From Actinomycetospora soli (GTDB taxonomy: Bacteria > Actinomycetota > Actinomycetes > Mycobacteriales > Pseudonocardiaceae), in contig NZ_JAJNDA010000023.1 of assembly GCF_021026295.1 (NCBI RefSeq), forward strand, positions 1 through 64,000: a stretch of 64,000 bases of DNA. The letters are read 5' to 3'. The translations under genes were made by a program, and so were the position numbers. The notes beneath the pieces are model-generated. The model did not search any database. It saw only the letters and a program-made list of their open reading frames with translations, and was not told the DNA's origin. This document shows positions 45,572 through 54,222 of the stretch, piece after piece; position 1 is the stretch's first letter, and every line of letters begins with the position of its first letter.

Positions 45572-46165
45572 ATGGCGCTCCCCACCGCCCAGCACCGGGT
45601 CCCCGACCCCGGCGCGACCCCCCGTCGTCAGGTCTCGGCCGAGGTCGCCCGGGTGCTGGACATCGCAGCTGGAGAGGCCGCCGAGCGCGGCCACCACTGG
45701 ATCGGCACCGCACACCTGCTGCGTGCCCTCATCCGGGCCGACGGCCCGGAGGCCGGTCTGCTCGCCGCGGCCGGCGTGACCGACCGCGGCAGCGACACGG
45801 CCCTCACGCTCGCCGTGTGGTCCGCGGCCGGCGAACCCGACCCGTCCGGGCCGCCCGGGCCCCCGCTCGCCAACGACGCGGTCCGGGAGGTCCTCGCCGC
45901 CGCCCACGTGCGCGCGGCCGGGCTCGACCACGACGTCTCCGTGTCCGACCTGCTCGCGGTGCTCCTGCGCCGCGGCGAGGGTCAGGCCGCGGACATGCTC
46001 GCGACGCTGGGCGCGGACGCCGAGCGGCTGCTCGACGCCCTCGCCGGGCTCGACGCGCTCACCGGCCCGGTGCCGCCGGAGGTCGCCGTGCGGCGCCCGT
46101 CCCCGGTGCGCCGGATCGCCCCGCGCGACCCGGGCACGCTGCTGGGGTGGCGCTCGGCGTCGTGA
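45572..46165 (+). CDS. Stand-alone Clp N-domain protein (ClpC2-like)
   Basis: 197 residues with two Clp R repeats (AAGEAAERGHHWIGTAHLL; AAHVRAAGLDHDVSVSDLLA) and no ATPase domain. In mycobacteria the comparable ClpC2 protects ClpC1 by binding toxic ligands at the same N-domain surface. The ORF is open upstream but homology and an ATG at 45572 support this start. It could modulate the ClpC coded at 17790-20330. Its end and the convergent glycosyltransferase share a small hairpin (46171-46185). Confidence 0.8.
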   Translation: MALPTAQHRVPDPGATPRRQVSAEVARVLDIAAGEAAERGHHWIGTAHLLRALIRADGPEAGLLAAAGVTDRGSDTALTLAVWSAAGEPDPSGPPGPPLANDAVREVLAAAHVRAAGLDHDVSVSDLLAVLLRRGEGQAADMLATLGADAERLLDALAGLDALTGPVPPEVAVRRPSPVRRIAPRDPGTLLGWRSAS

Positions 46166-46170
46166 GCCCC

Positions 46171-46185
46171 GGGGCCTACGGCCCC
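46171..46185. terminator. Small hairpin at the Clp-N/glycosyltransferase junction
   Basis: GGGGCC-TAC-GGCCCC; the loop carries part of the glycosyltransferase stop codon. Weak as a terminator. Confidence 0.35.
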
Positions 46186-47270
46186 ACCAGGCGACCGGCG
46201 GCGCGCACGAGATCCGCGGCGGTGCGGGCGGGCGACCCGGCGTCGTCGGGCACGCCCTCCCGCCACCCGGTCCACGCACGTCGGGCGGCCTCGAGCCCGT
46301 CCCGCACACCCGCCACGTCGGGCCGGACCGTCCACACGCCCCCGGCCCCGGCCAGCGACGCCGCGACCCCGGCGACGTCGGACACCACGACCTGCAGGCC
46401 CGCGGTCCGCGCCTCGATCGCGGTGAAGCCGTAGACCTCCTCGGTCGAGGGCAGCACCAGGGTGTGCGTCTCGGCGAGCACCGCGGCGACCTGCTGCTCG
46501 TCGAGGAACCCGTGGAACGTCACGCGGTCCGCCACGCCGAGCGCGGCGGCGTGCGCCCGCAGCCGTCCCGCCTCCGCACCGTCCCCGACGACGTCGAGCC
46601 GCGGTGCGCCGTCCAGCGCGGCGAACGCGGTGAGGAGCGCCTCGACGTTCTTGCGCGGGATCAGCTGGCCGACGACGACGAAGCGGTGCGGGCCGCCCGG
46701 GTCCCGCCCGGCCCGCAGCTCGCGCGGGCGGCGGGCGAACACCGCGTGGTCGACCGCGTTGACCGTCTCGACGATCCGCTCCGGGGCCACCCCGTCGGCC
46801 AGCACCGCGGCCCGCGCGGCCGGTCCGGGCACGACGACCGCGCCCGCACCACCGAGGAACCAGCGCCGAACCCGGTCGGCGGGCCCGGCCGCGATCCGGC
46901 GGCTGTCGAGCGTGCTCTCGGAGAACACGACGTAGGGCACCCCACGACGCCGCGCCGCGAGGGCCACGGTGACCGAGGCCAGCTGCGCCCAGGTGAGCAT
47001 CACGACGACGTCGGCGTCGAGCACGCGGCGCAGCGACCCGGGCCGCAGGACGCCCTGGTAGGAGTCCAGCGCGCGCAACGGGCCGACCCGCGGCAGACGC
47101 CACGCGCGGACCACCTCGGCGGCGTAGCCGGGGTGCGGCCGGAAGGCCATCCGGCGCTCGGGCTCGTCGTCGTAGAGGAAGACCGCCCGGAACGTGCACC
47201 GCTGCGCGAGCTCGCAGAGCACCGGCTCGCGGTAGGGGGCCTGGACGTCGTCGAACCAGACGAGGCGCAC
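46176..47270 (-). CDS. Glycosyltransferase family 4-type protein
   Basis: 364 residues, GT-B fold. N-terminal acceptor domain begins VWFDDVQAPYREPVLCELA; the donor domain has FVVVGQLIPRKNVEALLTAF, RLDVVGDGAEAGRLRAHA, VTFHGFL and the E-x7-E segment LPSTEEVYGFTAIEA. It should transfer a sugar from an NDP-sugar; acceptor unknown. It is last in the MacAB-like operon, 1 bp after the small membrane protein, which suggests a secreted glycosylated product or envelope role. Confidence 0.85.
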   Translation of the reverse strand: MRLVWFDDVQAPYREPVLCELAQRCTFRAVFLYDDEPERRMAFRPHPGYAAEVVRAWRLPRVGPLRALDSYQGVLRPGSLRRVLDADVVVMLTWAQLASVTVALAARRRGVPYVVFSESTLDSRRIAAGPADRVRRWFLGGAGAVVVPGPAARAAVLADGVAPERIVETVNAVDHAVFARRPRELRAGRDPGGPHRFVVVGQLIPRKNVEALLTAFAALDGAPRLDVVGDGAEAGRLRAHAAALGVADRVTFHGFLDEQQVAAVLAETHTLVLPSTEEVYGFTAIEARTAGLQVVVSDVAGVAASLAGAGGVWTVRPDVAGVRDGLEAARRAWTGWREGVPDDAGSPARTAADLVRAAGRLVGP

Positions 47271-47271
47271 C

Positions 47272-47832
47272 TCAGCGTCCGGGCAGGTCGACCCGGGTGG
47301 CGATGATCTGCCCGCGCTGGTCGCGCTCGCCGGTGATCGTGACCTGCTGGCCGGTGCGCACCGCGGCGACCCCGGTGGTCACCGGCGTGGCGACGACCGT
47401 GCCCGGCGTGGTCTGCAGCGGGGTGAGCGTGCCGTCGGCCCCCCGGACGGTCAGCACCGGGAAGCCGCTCGGGGTGATGTCCACCGACTCCACGGTGCCG
47501 AGCAGGGGCGGCACCGAACCCGGACCCGTGGCGGGTGCGGTGGCGCGCCCGACGAACAGCCCGATCGCGAGGAAGACGACCGCGCCGAGCACCAGCAGCA
47601 GGATGCGGGTCGAGCGCGCCATGCCGGGCCGGGAGAGCCGGTCGCGCAGGGGCACGTCGTCGACCGGACGGTCCAGCACCCCGACCTGCGTGGGCTGCTC
47701 GGACTCCCAGCCCGCGGCGGGCCCGCCGTCGCGGCGCTCCGGATCGGCGCCGAACGCCGGCTGCGGGCTCGGCGACATGATCGGGCCGGTCTCCCCCGCG
47801 TCGCGGGACTCCGGCTCCTTCGGCTCGGTCAA
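47272..47832 (-). CDS. Single-pass membrane protein with C-terminal OB-like domain
   Basis: 186 residues. A disordered acidic N-terminus (~75 residues) precedes one membrane helix (ILLLVLGAVVFLAIGLFVG). The extracellular part resembles DUF5666-type beta domains (LGTVESVDITPSGFPVLTVRG, VRTGQQVTITGERDQRGQI). Often paired with MacAB-like exporters, so perhaps an accessory subunit. No enzyme motif. Confidence 0.65.
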   Translation of the reverse strand: MTEPKEPESRDAGETGPIMSPSPQPAFGADPERRDGGPAAGWESEQPTQVGVLDRPVDDVPLRDRLSRPGMARSTRILLLVLGAVVFLAIGLFVGRATAPATGPGSVPPLLGTVESVDITPSGFPVLTVRGADGTLTPLQTTPGTVVATPVTTGVAAVRTGQQVTITGERDQRGQIIATRVDLPGR

Positions 47833-47844
47833 GACGACACTCCT

Positions 47845-49065
47845 CTACTCACGGCGCAGGGCCTCGATCGGGCGCAGACGCGCCGCGCGGCGGGCCGGGT
47901 AGCCGCCGAAGAACACCCCGATGGCGACGGACACCCCGACCGCGAGCACCACGGCCGAGGGCACGACGACGGGCCGGAAGTCTCCCAGCGGGATCAGCGT
48001 GCCCGCCGTCCCCACCGCCACGCCGATGAGACCACCGAGCACCGACAGGATCACCGACTCCACCAGGAACTGGCCCAGGATGGCCGACGGCGGGGCGCCG
48101 AGGGCCTTGCGGATCCCGATCTCGCGGGTCCGCTCGGTGACCGACACCAGCATGATGTTCGTGATCCCGATGCCGCCGACCACCAGCGAGATCGCGGCGA
48201 TCGCGGCGAGCAGCAGCGAGAACGCCGACAGCGTCTGGTCCAGCACCTGGGCCAGCTGGCGGGAGCTGATCACCTGGTAGTCGCGGTCGTCGGGGGCGGC
48301 GATCCCGTGCCGGCGGTCGAGAATCGAGTTGATCTCCGACTCCGCGGCGGCCTGGGCGTCGGTGGACCGCGCGCCGACGACGATCTGGGACAGGTTCCCG
48401 TAGCCGGTCAGCGAGCTCTGCACGGCGGTCAGCGGGGCGAGCACGTTCTGGTCGGGGTTCGCGAGGCCGCCGCCCTGCCCGCGCGCCTCCAGCACGCCGA
48501 CGACCTGGAAGGGCACGTTGTCGAGCAGGATCTCCTGCCCGAGCGGCGTGGAGCCCGGCCCGAACACGTCGTCGGCCACGGTCCGGCCGACGAGCGCGAC
48601 CTTGCGCGCGGCGGCGAGGTCGGCGGCGTCGTAGGCGCGTCCGGCCGCGATCCTCGTGTTGGAGCCGGGGAAGTAGTCCGGCGTCGAGCCGACCACCGTC
48701 GCCGTCGTCGAGCTCCGGCCCGACGCGGCGTCGACCGAGGTCTGCACCACCGGCGCCACGAACGCGACGTCGGGCGCGCCCTGCGGGTCGGCGATCGCGG
48801 CCGCGTCCTCTGTTGTCAGCGGCCGCGCCGAGGCCCCGGACGTGGAGCCCGCGGACCCGCCGGCCGCGCGCGGGATGATCGTGATGCTGTTGGCGCCGAG
48901 CCCGGTGATCTGGCCCTGGATGTACTGCGCGGCGCCGTTGCCCAGCGCGGTCAGCAGGATCACCGCGGCGATCCCGATGATGATCCCGAGCATCGTCAGC
49001 AGCGAGCGCAGCCGGTTGGCCAGCAGCCCGGCGACCGCGAAGCGCACGACCTCGACGACGTTCAC
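47845..49065 (-). CDS. MacB-type ABC transporter permease
   Basis: 406 residues. FtsX/MacB topology: one N-terminal helix (LLTMLGIIIGIAAVILLTALG), a ~230-residue extracytoplasmic domain, then three C-terminal helices. ERTREIGIRKALGAPPSAIL is the coupling-helix signature. Start GTG 49065; overlaps the ATPase gene by 4 bp. Forms the membrane unit with the ATPase and adaptor. In Gram-positive bacteria such systems export peptides or lipoproteins or confer antibiotic resistance. Confidence 0.9.
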   Translation of the reverse strand: MNVVEVVRFAVAGLLANRLRSLLTMLGIIIGIAAVILLTALGNGAAQYIQGQITGLGANSITIIPRAAGGSAGSTSGASARPLTTEDAAAIADPQGAPDVAFVAPVVQTSVDAASGRSSTTATVVGSTPDYFPGSNTRIAAGRAYDAADLAAARKVALVGRTVADDVFGPGSTPLGQEILLDNVPFQVVGVLEARGQGGGLANPDQNVLAPLTAVQSSLTGYGNLSQIVVGARSTDAQAAAESEINSILDRRHGIAAPDDRDYQVISSRQLAQVLDQTLSAFSLLLAAIAAISLVVGGIGITNIMLVSVTERTREIGIRKALGAPPSAILGQFLVESVILSVLGGLIGVAVGTAGTLIPLGDFRPVVVPSAVVLAVGVSVAIGVFFGGYPARRAARLRPIEALRRE

Positions 49066-49784
49066 CGCGTCACCCGGCCCACGGCCTCGGCCCGGGTGGC
49101 CGGGGTCGCCTCGCGGAGGACCCCGTCGGTCACGACGACGATGCGGTCGGCCCGGGCCGCGACCTCGTCGTCGTGCGTGATCAGCACGATCGTCCGGCCG
49201 GCGCGGTGCAGGGAGTCGAAGAGGCCGAGGACGTCGGCGGTACTCGCGGAGTCCAGGTTGCCGGTGGGCTCGTCGGCGAGCAGCAGGGCCGGGGTGGTGA
49301 CGAGCGCCCGCGCCACCGCGACGCGCTGCTGCTGGCCGCCGGAGAGCTCGTTGGGCCGGTGGTCCTCCCGCGTGCCGAGCCCGACGAGATCCAGCGCGGC
49401 GCGCGCCCGCTCCCGCCGCACCCGGCGGGACACCCCGGCGTAGACCAGCGGCAGCTCGACGTTGGCCAGTGCGGTCGTGCGCGGGATGAGGTTGAACGAC
49501 TGGAAGATGAAGCCGATCTGCCGGTTGCGCAGGATCGACTGCTGACGTTCGTCGAGGTCGGCGACGTCGAGGCCCTCGAGCAGGTAGTGCCCCGACGTCG
49601 GGGCGTCGAGGCAGCCCAGGATGTTCAGCAGCGTCGACTTGCCGGAGCCGGACTGGCCGATCACCGCGACGTACTCGCCGCGCCGCACGACGAGGTCCAC
49701 GTCGCGCAACGCGTGCACGGCGGTCTCCCCCGCGCCGTAGACCTTCGACATGGCCCGCACGTCGAGCACGGGCACGTCGGTCAC
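49062..49784 (-). CDS. MacB/LolD-type ABC transporter ATPase
   Basis: 240 residues. Walker A GQSGSGKST, Q-loop FIFQSFNLIPRTTA, ABC signature LSGGQQQRVAVARAL, Walker B LLLADEPTGNLD, switch His in LITHDDEVA. Overlaps both neighbours by 4 bp (adaptor, permease), a tightly coupled operon. Confidence 0.95.
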   Translation of the reverse strand: MTDVPVLDVRAMSKVYGAGETAVHALRDVDLVVRRGEYVAVIGQSGSGKSTLLNILGCLDAPTSGHYLLEGLDVADLDERQQSILRNRQIGFIFQSFNLIPRTTALANVELPLVYAGVSRRVRRERARAALDLVGLGTREDHRPNELSGGQQQRVAVARALVTTPALLLADEPTGNLDSASTADVLGLFDSLHRAGRTIVLITHDDEVAARADRIVVVTDGVLREATPATRAEAVGRVTR

Positions 49785-51430
49785 CCGCCGCTCCCCTGGC
49801 CACCCGAGTTCTCCGTGCGCGGCGGCGGCCCGCCCTGGCCGAACACGTTCGGCGTGTTCGGGTCGGGCAGCACGACGAGCTCGCCCATCGACAGGCCCGA
49901 GGTCACCTGGGTGACGGTGTCCGAGGACAGCCCGATCCCGATCTGGCGCTGATGCGTCGTCCCGTCCGCGGCGAGCACGTTCACCGTCGCCGCGCCGGAG
50001 TCCGGCCCGCCGATCGGCGTCACCGCCACCGACGGCAGGAAGGTCACGTTGTTCGCCTGCCGGACGGTGATCGCGACGCTCGCCGACATCCCCGGGCGCA
50101 GGCCCAGCGGCGGCGGGGTCATCGCCACCGCGGTGCCGTACTGCACCGTCGAGCCCGAGCCCGGCAGGACGTTGACCGTCGACACGGAGCCCGGGATCCG
50201 GTCGCCCGGCAGCGCGTTCACCGAGACCGTGACCGGCTGGCCGCCGGTCACGCGCCCGACGTCGAGCTCGGGGATCTGGGCGAGGATCTGCATGGACGCG
50301 AGGTCCGCGATCGTCATGACGGCGGGTGCGGCCGGCGCGGCGGTCACGCTCGACCCGCCGGTGGCACCACCGCCCGCGGCCGCGGCCCCGGCGGCGGCCG
50401 CGCCGGACGCGGCGCCCGACGACGCCGACTGCCCGGACCCGGCGCCGCTGGAGATGGCCGATCCGTCGGGCAGGCGCCCGCCGGCGGGGTTGCCGGTGGC
50501 GGTCGAGCTCACGACGATGCCCTGCGGCCCGGCGAGCTGCCCCGCGACGCCGTCCAGGCTCACGACGGTGCCGTCCTGCGGCGCGACGAGGTCGAGGTTC
50601 TCTGTGGACTGGAAGGCCTGGATGCGGTTCGCCCTCGCCTGCGCCAGCGAGGTCTCCGCGTTCCGGACGGCGAGCTCGCCCGGGTCCTCGGAGGTCTGCG
50701 CGGTCGCCCCTGACTGGCCCGAGGTGGAGCCACCGGGTGCGGGCGTCGGGGTCGCGCCGCCGCCCTGCGCCGGGAAGGACTCGATCCCGCCGGAGGAACC
50801 GGAGAAGTTCATACCGCCGTTCAGGAGGCCGTTCGAGCGCTCCGGCTGCTGGCCCTGCTGGAGCTGGCCCTGACCCTGCTGAGGCCGGCCCTGCTGGACC
50901 TGACCCTGCTGCTGGCTCTGCGGCTGGGGTTGTCCCTGCTGCTGGACCTGACCCTGCGGGAGCTGACCCGCCTGCTGACCGGTCTGTCCACCGGCCGTCG
51001 CGCCTGCATTCGGCTGCTGGGCCTGCGTCGTGGGCGGCGGGTTGTCCTTCGCGTACCGGGCGTCGTCGAGCTGCTGCTCGGCGGCGGACACCTGCGCGTC
51101 GGCGGCGTCCAGATTGGCCCGCGCGTACTCGCCGTCGAGCACGGCGACGGTCTGTCCCTTGGTGACCCGGTCGCCCAGGCGCACCCGGACCTCGGCGATC
51201 TTGCCGCTGGTGGAGAAGTTGAGGGTCGCGCTGGTGGAGCTGGTGACCGTCCCCGAGGCGGTCACGGTCTCCGCGACCGTGCCCCGGCCCAGCGGGGTCG
51301 TGCGCAGCGAGGTGTCCTCGCTCGACGACGTCCGGGTCAACCCGTAGACCGTCCCGCCGGCGGCCAGGAGAACGGCCAGGACGACCAGGCCGTTCACGAT
51401 CCAGAGTCGCCGGGATCCTCCAGCCGCCAT
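49781..51430 (-). CDS. HlyD/MacA-type periplasmic adaptor with Gln-rich insert
   Basis: 549 residues with one N-terminal membrane helix (LWIVNGLVVLAVLLAAGG). The lipoyl and hairpin domain starts TLNFSTSGKIAEVRVRLGD; between the two helical arms lies a ~130-residue Gln/Gly/Pro-rich low-complexity insert (DNA about 50815-51000), followed by NRIQAFQSTENLDLVAPQ and the beta-barrel/MP domains (GRVTGGQPVTVSVNALPG; GLRPGMSASVAITV). The insert replaces or interrupts the coiled-coil tip. First gene of the exporter operon. Confidence 0.85.
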   Translation of the reverse strand: MAAGGSRRLWIVNGLVVLAVLLAAGGTVYGLTRTSSSEDTSLRTTPLGRGTVAETVTASGTVTSSTSATLNFSTSGKIAEVRVRLGDRVTKGQTVAVLDGEYARANLDAADAQVSAAEQQLDDARYAKDNPPPTTQAQQPNAGATAGGQTGQQAGQLPQGQVQQQGQPQPQSQQQGQVQQGRPQQGQGQLQQGQQPERSNGLLNGGMNFSGSSGGIESFPAQGGGATPTPAPGGSTSGQSGATAQTSEDPGELAVRNAETSLAQARANRIQAFQSTENLDLVAPQDGTVVSLDGVAGQLAGPQGIVVSSTATGNPAGGRLPDGSAISSGAGSGQSASSGAASGAAAAGAAAAGGGATGGSSVTAAPAAPAVMTIADLASMQILAQIPELDVGRVTGGQPVTVSVNALPGDRIPGSVSTVNVLPGSGSTVQYGTAVAMTPPPLGLRPGMSASVAITVRQANNVTFLPSVAVTPIGGPDSGAATVNVLAADGTTHQRQIGIGLSSDTVTQVTSGLSMGELVVLPDPNTPNVFGQGGPPPRTENSGGQGSGG

Positions 51431-51523
51431 GCGGCGCACACTAGGGCCAGCCGCAGGGGGCGTTGCGCCCGGGGGGTGACGATCCGGCAGCGCACTCCCG
51501 GCTGTGTGACGCGAGCGTGACGC

Positions 51524-52078
51524 TCAGGCGTACACCGAGGGGTCCAGGGTGCCGATGTAGGGGAGGTCGCGGTACCGCTCGGCGTAGTCCAGGCCGAACC
51601 CGACCACGAACTCGTTCGGGATGTCGAACCCGACGTAGCTGACGTCCACGTCGAGCTTCGCGGCCTCGGGCTTGCGCAGCAGCGTCACCACGTGCAGCGA
51701 GGCCGGGCCCCGCGACTCGAGGTTCTTGCGCAGCCACGAGAGCGTCAGACCGGAGTCGATGATGTCCTCGACGATCAGGACGTGCCGCCCGGAGATGTCC
51801 CGGTCGAGGTCCTTGAGGATGCGTACGACACCGGACGACGACGTCGCCGACCCGTACGAGCTGATCGCCATGAACTCCAGCTGCGTGGGCACCGGGAGCC
51901 GACGGGCGAGGTCGGTCATGAACATGACCGCGCCCTTGAGGACCCCGACCAGCAGCAGGTCCGGCTCGCCCGGCCCGGGTGAGCCGTAGTCGGCGGCGAT
52001 CTGGTCCGCGAGTTCTCCGATCTTGCCCTGGATCTCCTCGGAGCTGATGAGCACGGACGCGATGTCGCCGTCGTACAC
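51524..52078 (-). CDS. hpt: Hypoxanthine phosphoribosyltransferase
   Basis: 184 residues. It salvages hypoxanthine and guanine using PRPP. The PRPP loop [14 protein letters not shown], the Ser-Tyr flexible loop AISSYGS, and [25 protein letters not shown] are conserved. Start GTG 52078, 21 bp after tilS, an order kept across actinobacteria (and coupled to ftsH in many). Confidence 0.95.
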   Translation of the reverse strand: MYDGDIASVLISSEEIQGKIGELADQIAADYGSPGPGEPDLLLVGVLKGAVMFMTDLARRLPVPTQLEFMAISSYGSATSSSGVVRILKDLDRDISGRHVLIVEDIIDSGLTLSWLRKNLESRGPASLHVVTLLRKPEAAKLDVDVSYVGFDIPNEFVVGFGLDYAERYRDLPYIGTLDPSVYA

Positions 52079-52099
52079 CTCGAGCGGACCCCTTCGTCG

Positions 52100-53065
52100 C
52101 TACTTCCCGGTACGCGCTGAACGGACCATCAGCCTGCCACGCGTCCGGATCACCTCCAAGCCGCCGGGGAGTGACGGCGGCCCCTGTCCGCGCCAGCGGG
52201 CGACCAACCCGTCGACCGCCCGCAGCTGCGCCTCGTCCCACCCGCGCGCCCCCTGCCCGGCCAACCACGCCCGCAGCACCCGCCGCCGCACCGCCGCCGG
52301 CTCCTTCCCGACGACGGGTGCGGCGAGGCCGCCGTCGTCGTCCTCCGCCGCGCGCCGGACGTCCTCGGCGAGCGCCGTGAGGGCCGCGTCGTCGTCGGCG
52401 AGCTGGGCGGCCGTGCGGGCCAGTGCGGGCGCGACCCCGCCCGCGAGGACCTCCTCGAGCAGCGGCAGCACCTCGTGGCGCAGGCGCACGCGGGTGTAGC
52501 GCGGGTCGTCGTTGTGCGGGTCCTCCCAGGGCTCCAGGCCGGTCTCGGCGCACGCCTGGCGGGTGGTCGCCCGCCGCACCCCGAGCAGCGGTCGGCACCA
52601 CGGCGGGTCCCAGGTCCGCATCCCGGCCAACGACCGCGCGCCCGACCCCCGCCCCAGCCCGAGCAGCACCGTCTCCGCCTGGTCGTCGAGGGTGTGGCCG
52701 AGCAGCACGGGCGCCCCGCCGAGCGCGTCGGACGCCGCCCGGAGCGCCGCGTACCGGGCGCGGCGCGCCTCCCCCTCGGGGCCGTCCGGACCGTTCCCGA
52801 CGACGACCGCCCGCACCTCCGCCGTCGCGCCCAGCCCGGCGAGCTGCACGCGGGCACGCTCGGCGACCTCCCCCGACCCCTCCTGCAGCCCGTGGTCGAC
52901 GACCACCGCGTGCACCTCACCGCACACCGCGACCGCCGCCGTGGCGAGCGCCAGCGAGTCGGCCCCACCGGAACACGCGACGAGAACCGGCCCCGACCCG
53001 ACGTCGTGAAGGGCCTGCCGCACCGCGCGCCGGACCTCGGCGACGGCGGCGGGCACCCTGCTCAT
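52100..53065 (-). CDS. tilS: tRNA(Ile)-lysidine synthase
   Basis: 321 residues. It converts C34 of the CAU anticodon to lysidine so that tRNA-Ile reads AUA. PP-loop LVACSGGADSLALA, VVDHGLQEGS, LLGHTLDDQAETVLLGL with GSG, and the HNDDPRYTRVRLRHEVLPLL region are present. ATG 53063-53065 overlaps the upstream stop by one base. Two pieces of the dispersed repeat lie within (52305-52319 exact; a partial one near 52793). Confidence 0.93.
   Translation of the reverse strand: MSRVPAAVAEVRRAVRQALHDVGSGPVLVACSGGADSLALATAAVAVCGEVHAVVVDHGLQEGSGEVAERARVQLAGLGATAEVRAVVVGNGPDGPEGEARRARYAALRAASDALGGAPVLLGHTLDDQAETVLLGLGRGSGARSLAGMRTWDPPWCRPLLGVRRATTRQACAETGLEPWEDPHNDDPRYTRVRLRHEVLPLLEEVLAGGVAPALARTAAQLADDDAALTALAEDVRRAAEDDDGGLAAPVVGKEPAAVRRRVLRAWLAGQGARGWDEAQLRAVDGLVARWRGQGPPSLPGGLEVIRTRGRLMVRSARTGK
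52305..52319 (+). repeat. Dispersed 15-mer TTCCCGACGACGGGT, copy 9
   Basis: Exact copy inside tilS, coding Pro-Val-Val-Gly-Lys on the minus strand. Confidence 0.75.
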
Positions 53066-54132
53066 CACCCGTGGACGCGATCCATCCACGCCGACGGATC
53101 GGTGATCTCCGAGCGGCGGGGCAGGGTGTCGGGCGAGGTCCAGACGGCGTTGAAGCCCTCCATGCCGATCGTGCCGACCACCTCGTCGACGAACACCCGG
53201 CCCTGCTCGTACTGCTTGACCTTGGCCTGCACGCCGAGCAGCACCCGCAGGAGCCGGTCGACCGGGCCGCCGCCGCGGCGGCGGGCGGAGAAGCGTCCGC
53301 GGATCGTCGCGACCGACGGGATGACGGCGGGTCCGACCTCGTCCATGACGTGCTCGGCGTGGCCCTCGAGCAGGGTGGTCAGCGCGAGCAGCCGGTCGAG
53401 GATCGCGCCCTGCTCCGGGCCCTGCAGCAGCTCCAGCATCGAGACGTCGCTGCGCGAGCGGATCGCGCGCGTGATCTCGGGCAGCCGGTCGAGCGCCGCG
53501 GTCACGCCGCTCTCCATGCCGGAGGCGAAGGTGGTGACCTCGTCGCGGAAGTGGTCGCGCAGCCACGGGACGGCGGTGAACTGCAGGCGGTGGGTCGCCT
53601 CGTGCACGCACACCCACAGCGCGAAGTCCTCGGCGTCGACCTCGAGCGCCTGGCGCGCGGCGGTGACGTTGGGGGCGACCAGCAGCAGGTGGCCGGCGTT
53701 CTGCGGGCCGGCGAAGGGGTCGTACTGGCCGAGGACCTTGGTCGACAGGAACGCGAGCAGGGTGCCCATCTGGGCGCCCGCGACGGTCGAGGTGACACCG
53801 GCCGCGGCCCGGGTCAGGAGGCTCGGCGACGTGCGGGTGGCGGTGGGCAGCCGGACCTCGGAGGTGAGCGTGCGGATGCCCTCGACGCCCGAGGCGATCC
53901 AGCCGGGGCGGTCGACCACGGCGGCGTCGGGGATGTCGTGGCCCGCGCCGAGCCCGGTCAGCTCGCGGACGTGTCCCTCGCCCACGCGCGCCCCGGTGGC
54001 GAGGCGGGCCACCTCGGCGGCCGCCTCCTCCCGGTCGACGGCGGGTCCGGGCGGGACGAGCCGCGAGCCGGTGGCGACGGCGAGGTCCCAGCGCACGGGC
54101 AGTCCGGTCGCGGGGCGCTCGGTGACGGTCAC
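53065..54132 (-). CDS. Zinc-dependent metalloprotease (DUF2342/TIGR03624 type)
   Basis: 355 residues from GTG 54132 (GTG 54162 would add 10). The metal motif is HEATH in VCVHEATHRLQF, with a downstream Glu/His helix in LLEGHAEHVMDEVG. The family is fixed between tilS and dacB in mycobacteria (Rv3626c) and once was labelled F420-biosynthesis-associated. No signal peptide, so likely cytoplasmic; the substrate is unknown. Confidence 0.88.
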   Translation of the reverse strand: MTVTERPATGLPVRWDLAVATGSRLVPPGPAVDREEAAAEVARLATGARVGEGHVRELTGLGAGHDIPDAAVVDRPGWIASGVEGIRTLTSEVRLPTATRTSPSLLTRAAAGVTSTVAGAQMGTLLAFLSTKVLGQYDPFAGPQNAGHLLLVAPNVTAARQALEVDAEDFALWVCVHEATHRLQFTAVPWLRDHFRDEVTTFASGMESGVTAALDRLPEITRAIRSRSDVSMLELLQGPEQGAILDRLLALTTLLEGHAEHVMDEVGPAVIPSVATIRGRFSARRRGGGPVDRLLRVLLGVQAKVKQYEQGRVFVDEVVGTIGMEGFNAVWTSPDTLPRRSEITDPSAWMDRVHG

Positions 54133-54167
54133 GTCGTCCACCGTACGGATCCGGGCGGGCACCGGGC

Positions 54168-54190
54168 GTCAGCCGTGGCCCACCGCTGAC
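54168..54190. repeat. GTCAGC-type interspersed palindrome, copy C
   Basis: Identical over 23 bp to the copy at 13171: arms GTCAGCCGTG and CACCGCTGAC around GCC. Located between the zinc protease and dacB. Confidence 0.75.
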
Positions 54191-54197
54191 GTCCAGC

Positions 54198-54220
54198 GAC
54201 AGCCGTGTGCCACCGCTGAC
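54198..54220. repeat. GTCAGC-type interspersed palindrome, copy D
   Basis: GACAGCCGTG and CACCGCTGAC around TGC, 30 bp from copy C in tandem, ending 2 bp from the dacB stop. Confidence 0.65.
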
Positions 54221-54222
54221 GG

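Noticed and set aside
46176-51430. Biosynthetic gene cluster around the MacAB-like operon
   Set aside because: Only an exporter, a small membrane protein and one glycosyltransferase; no synthase, precursor peptide or tailoring genes.
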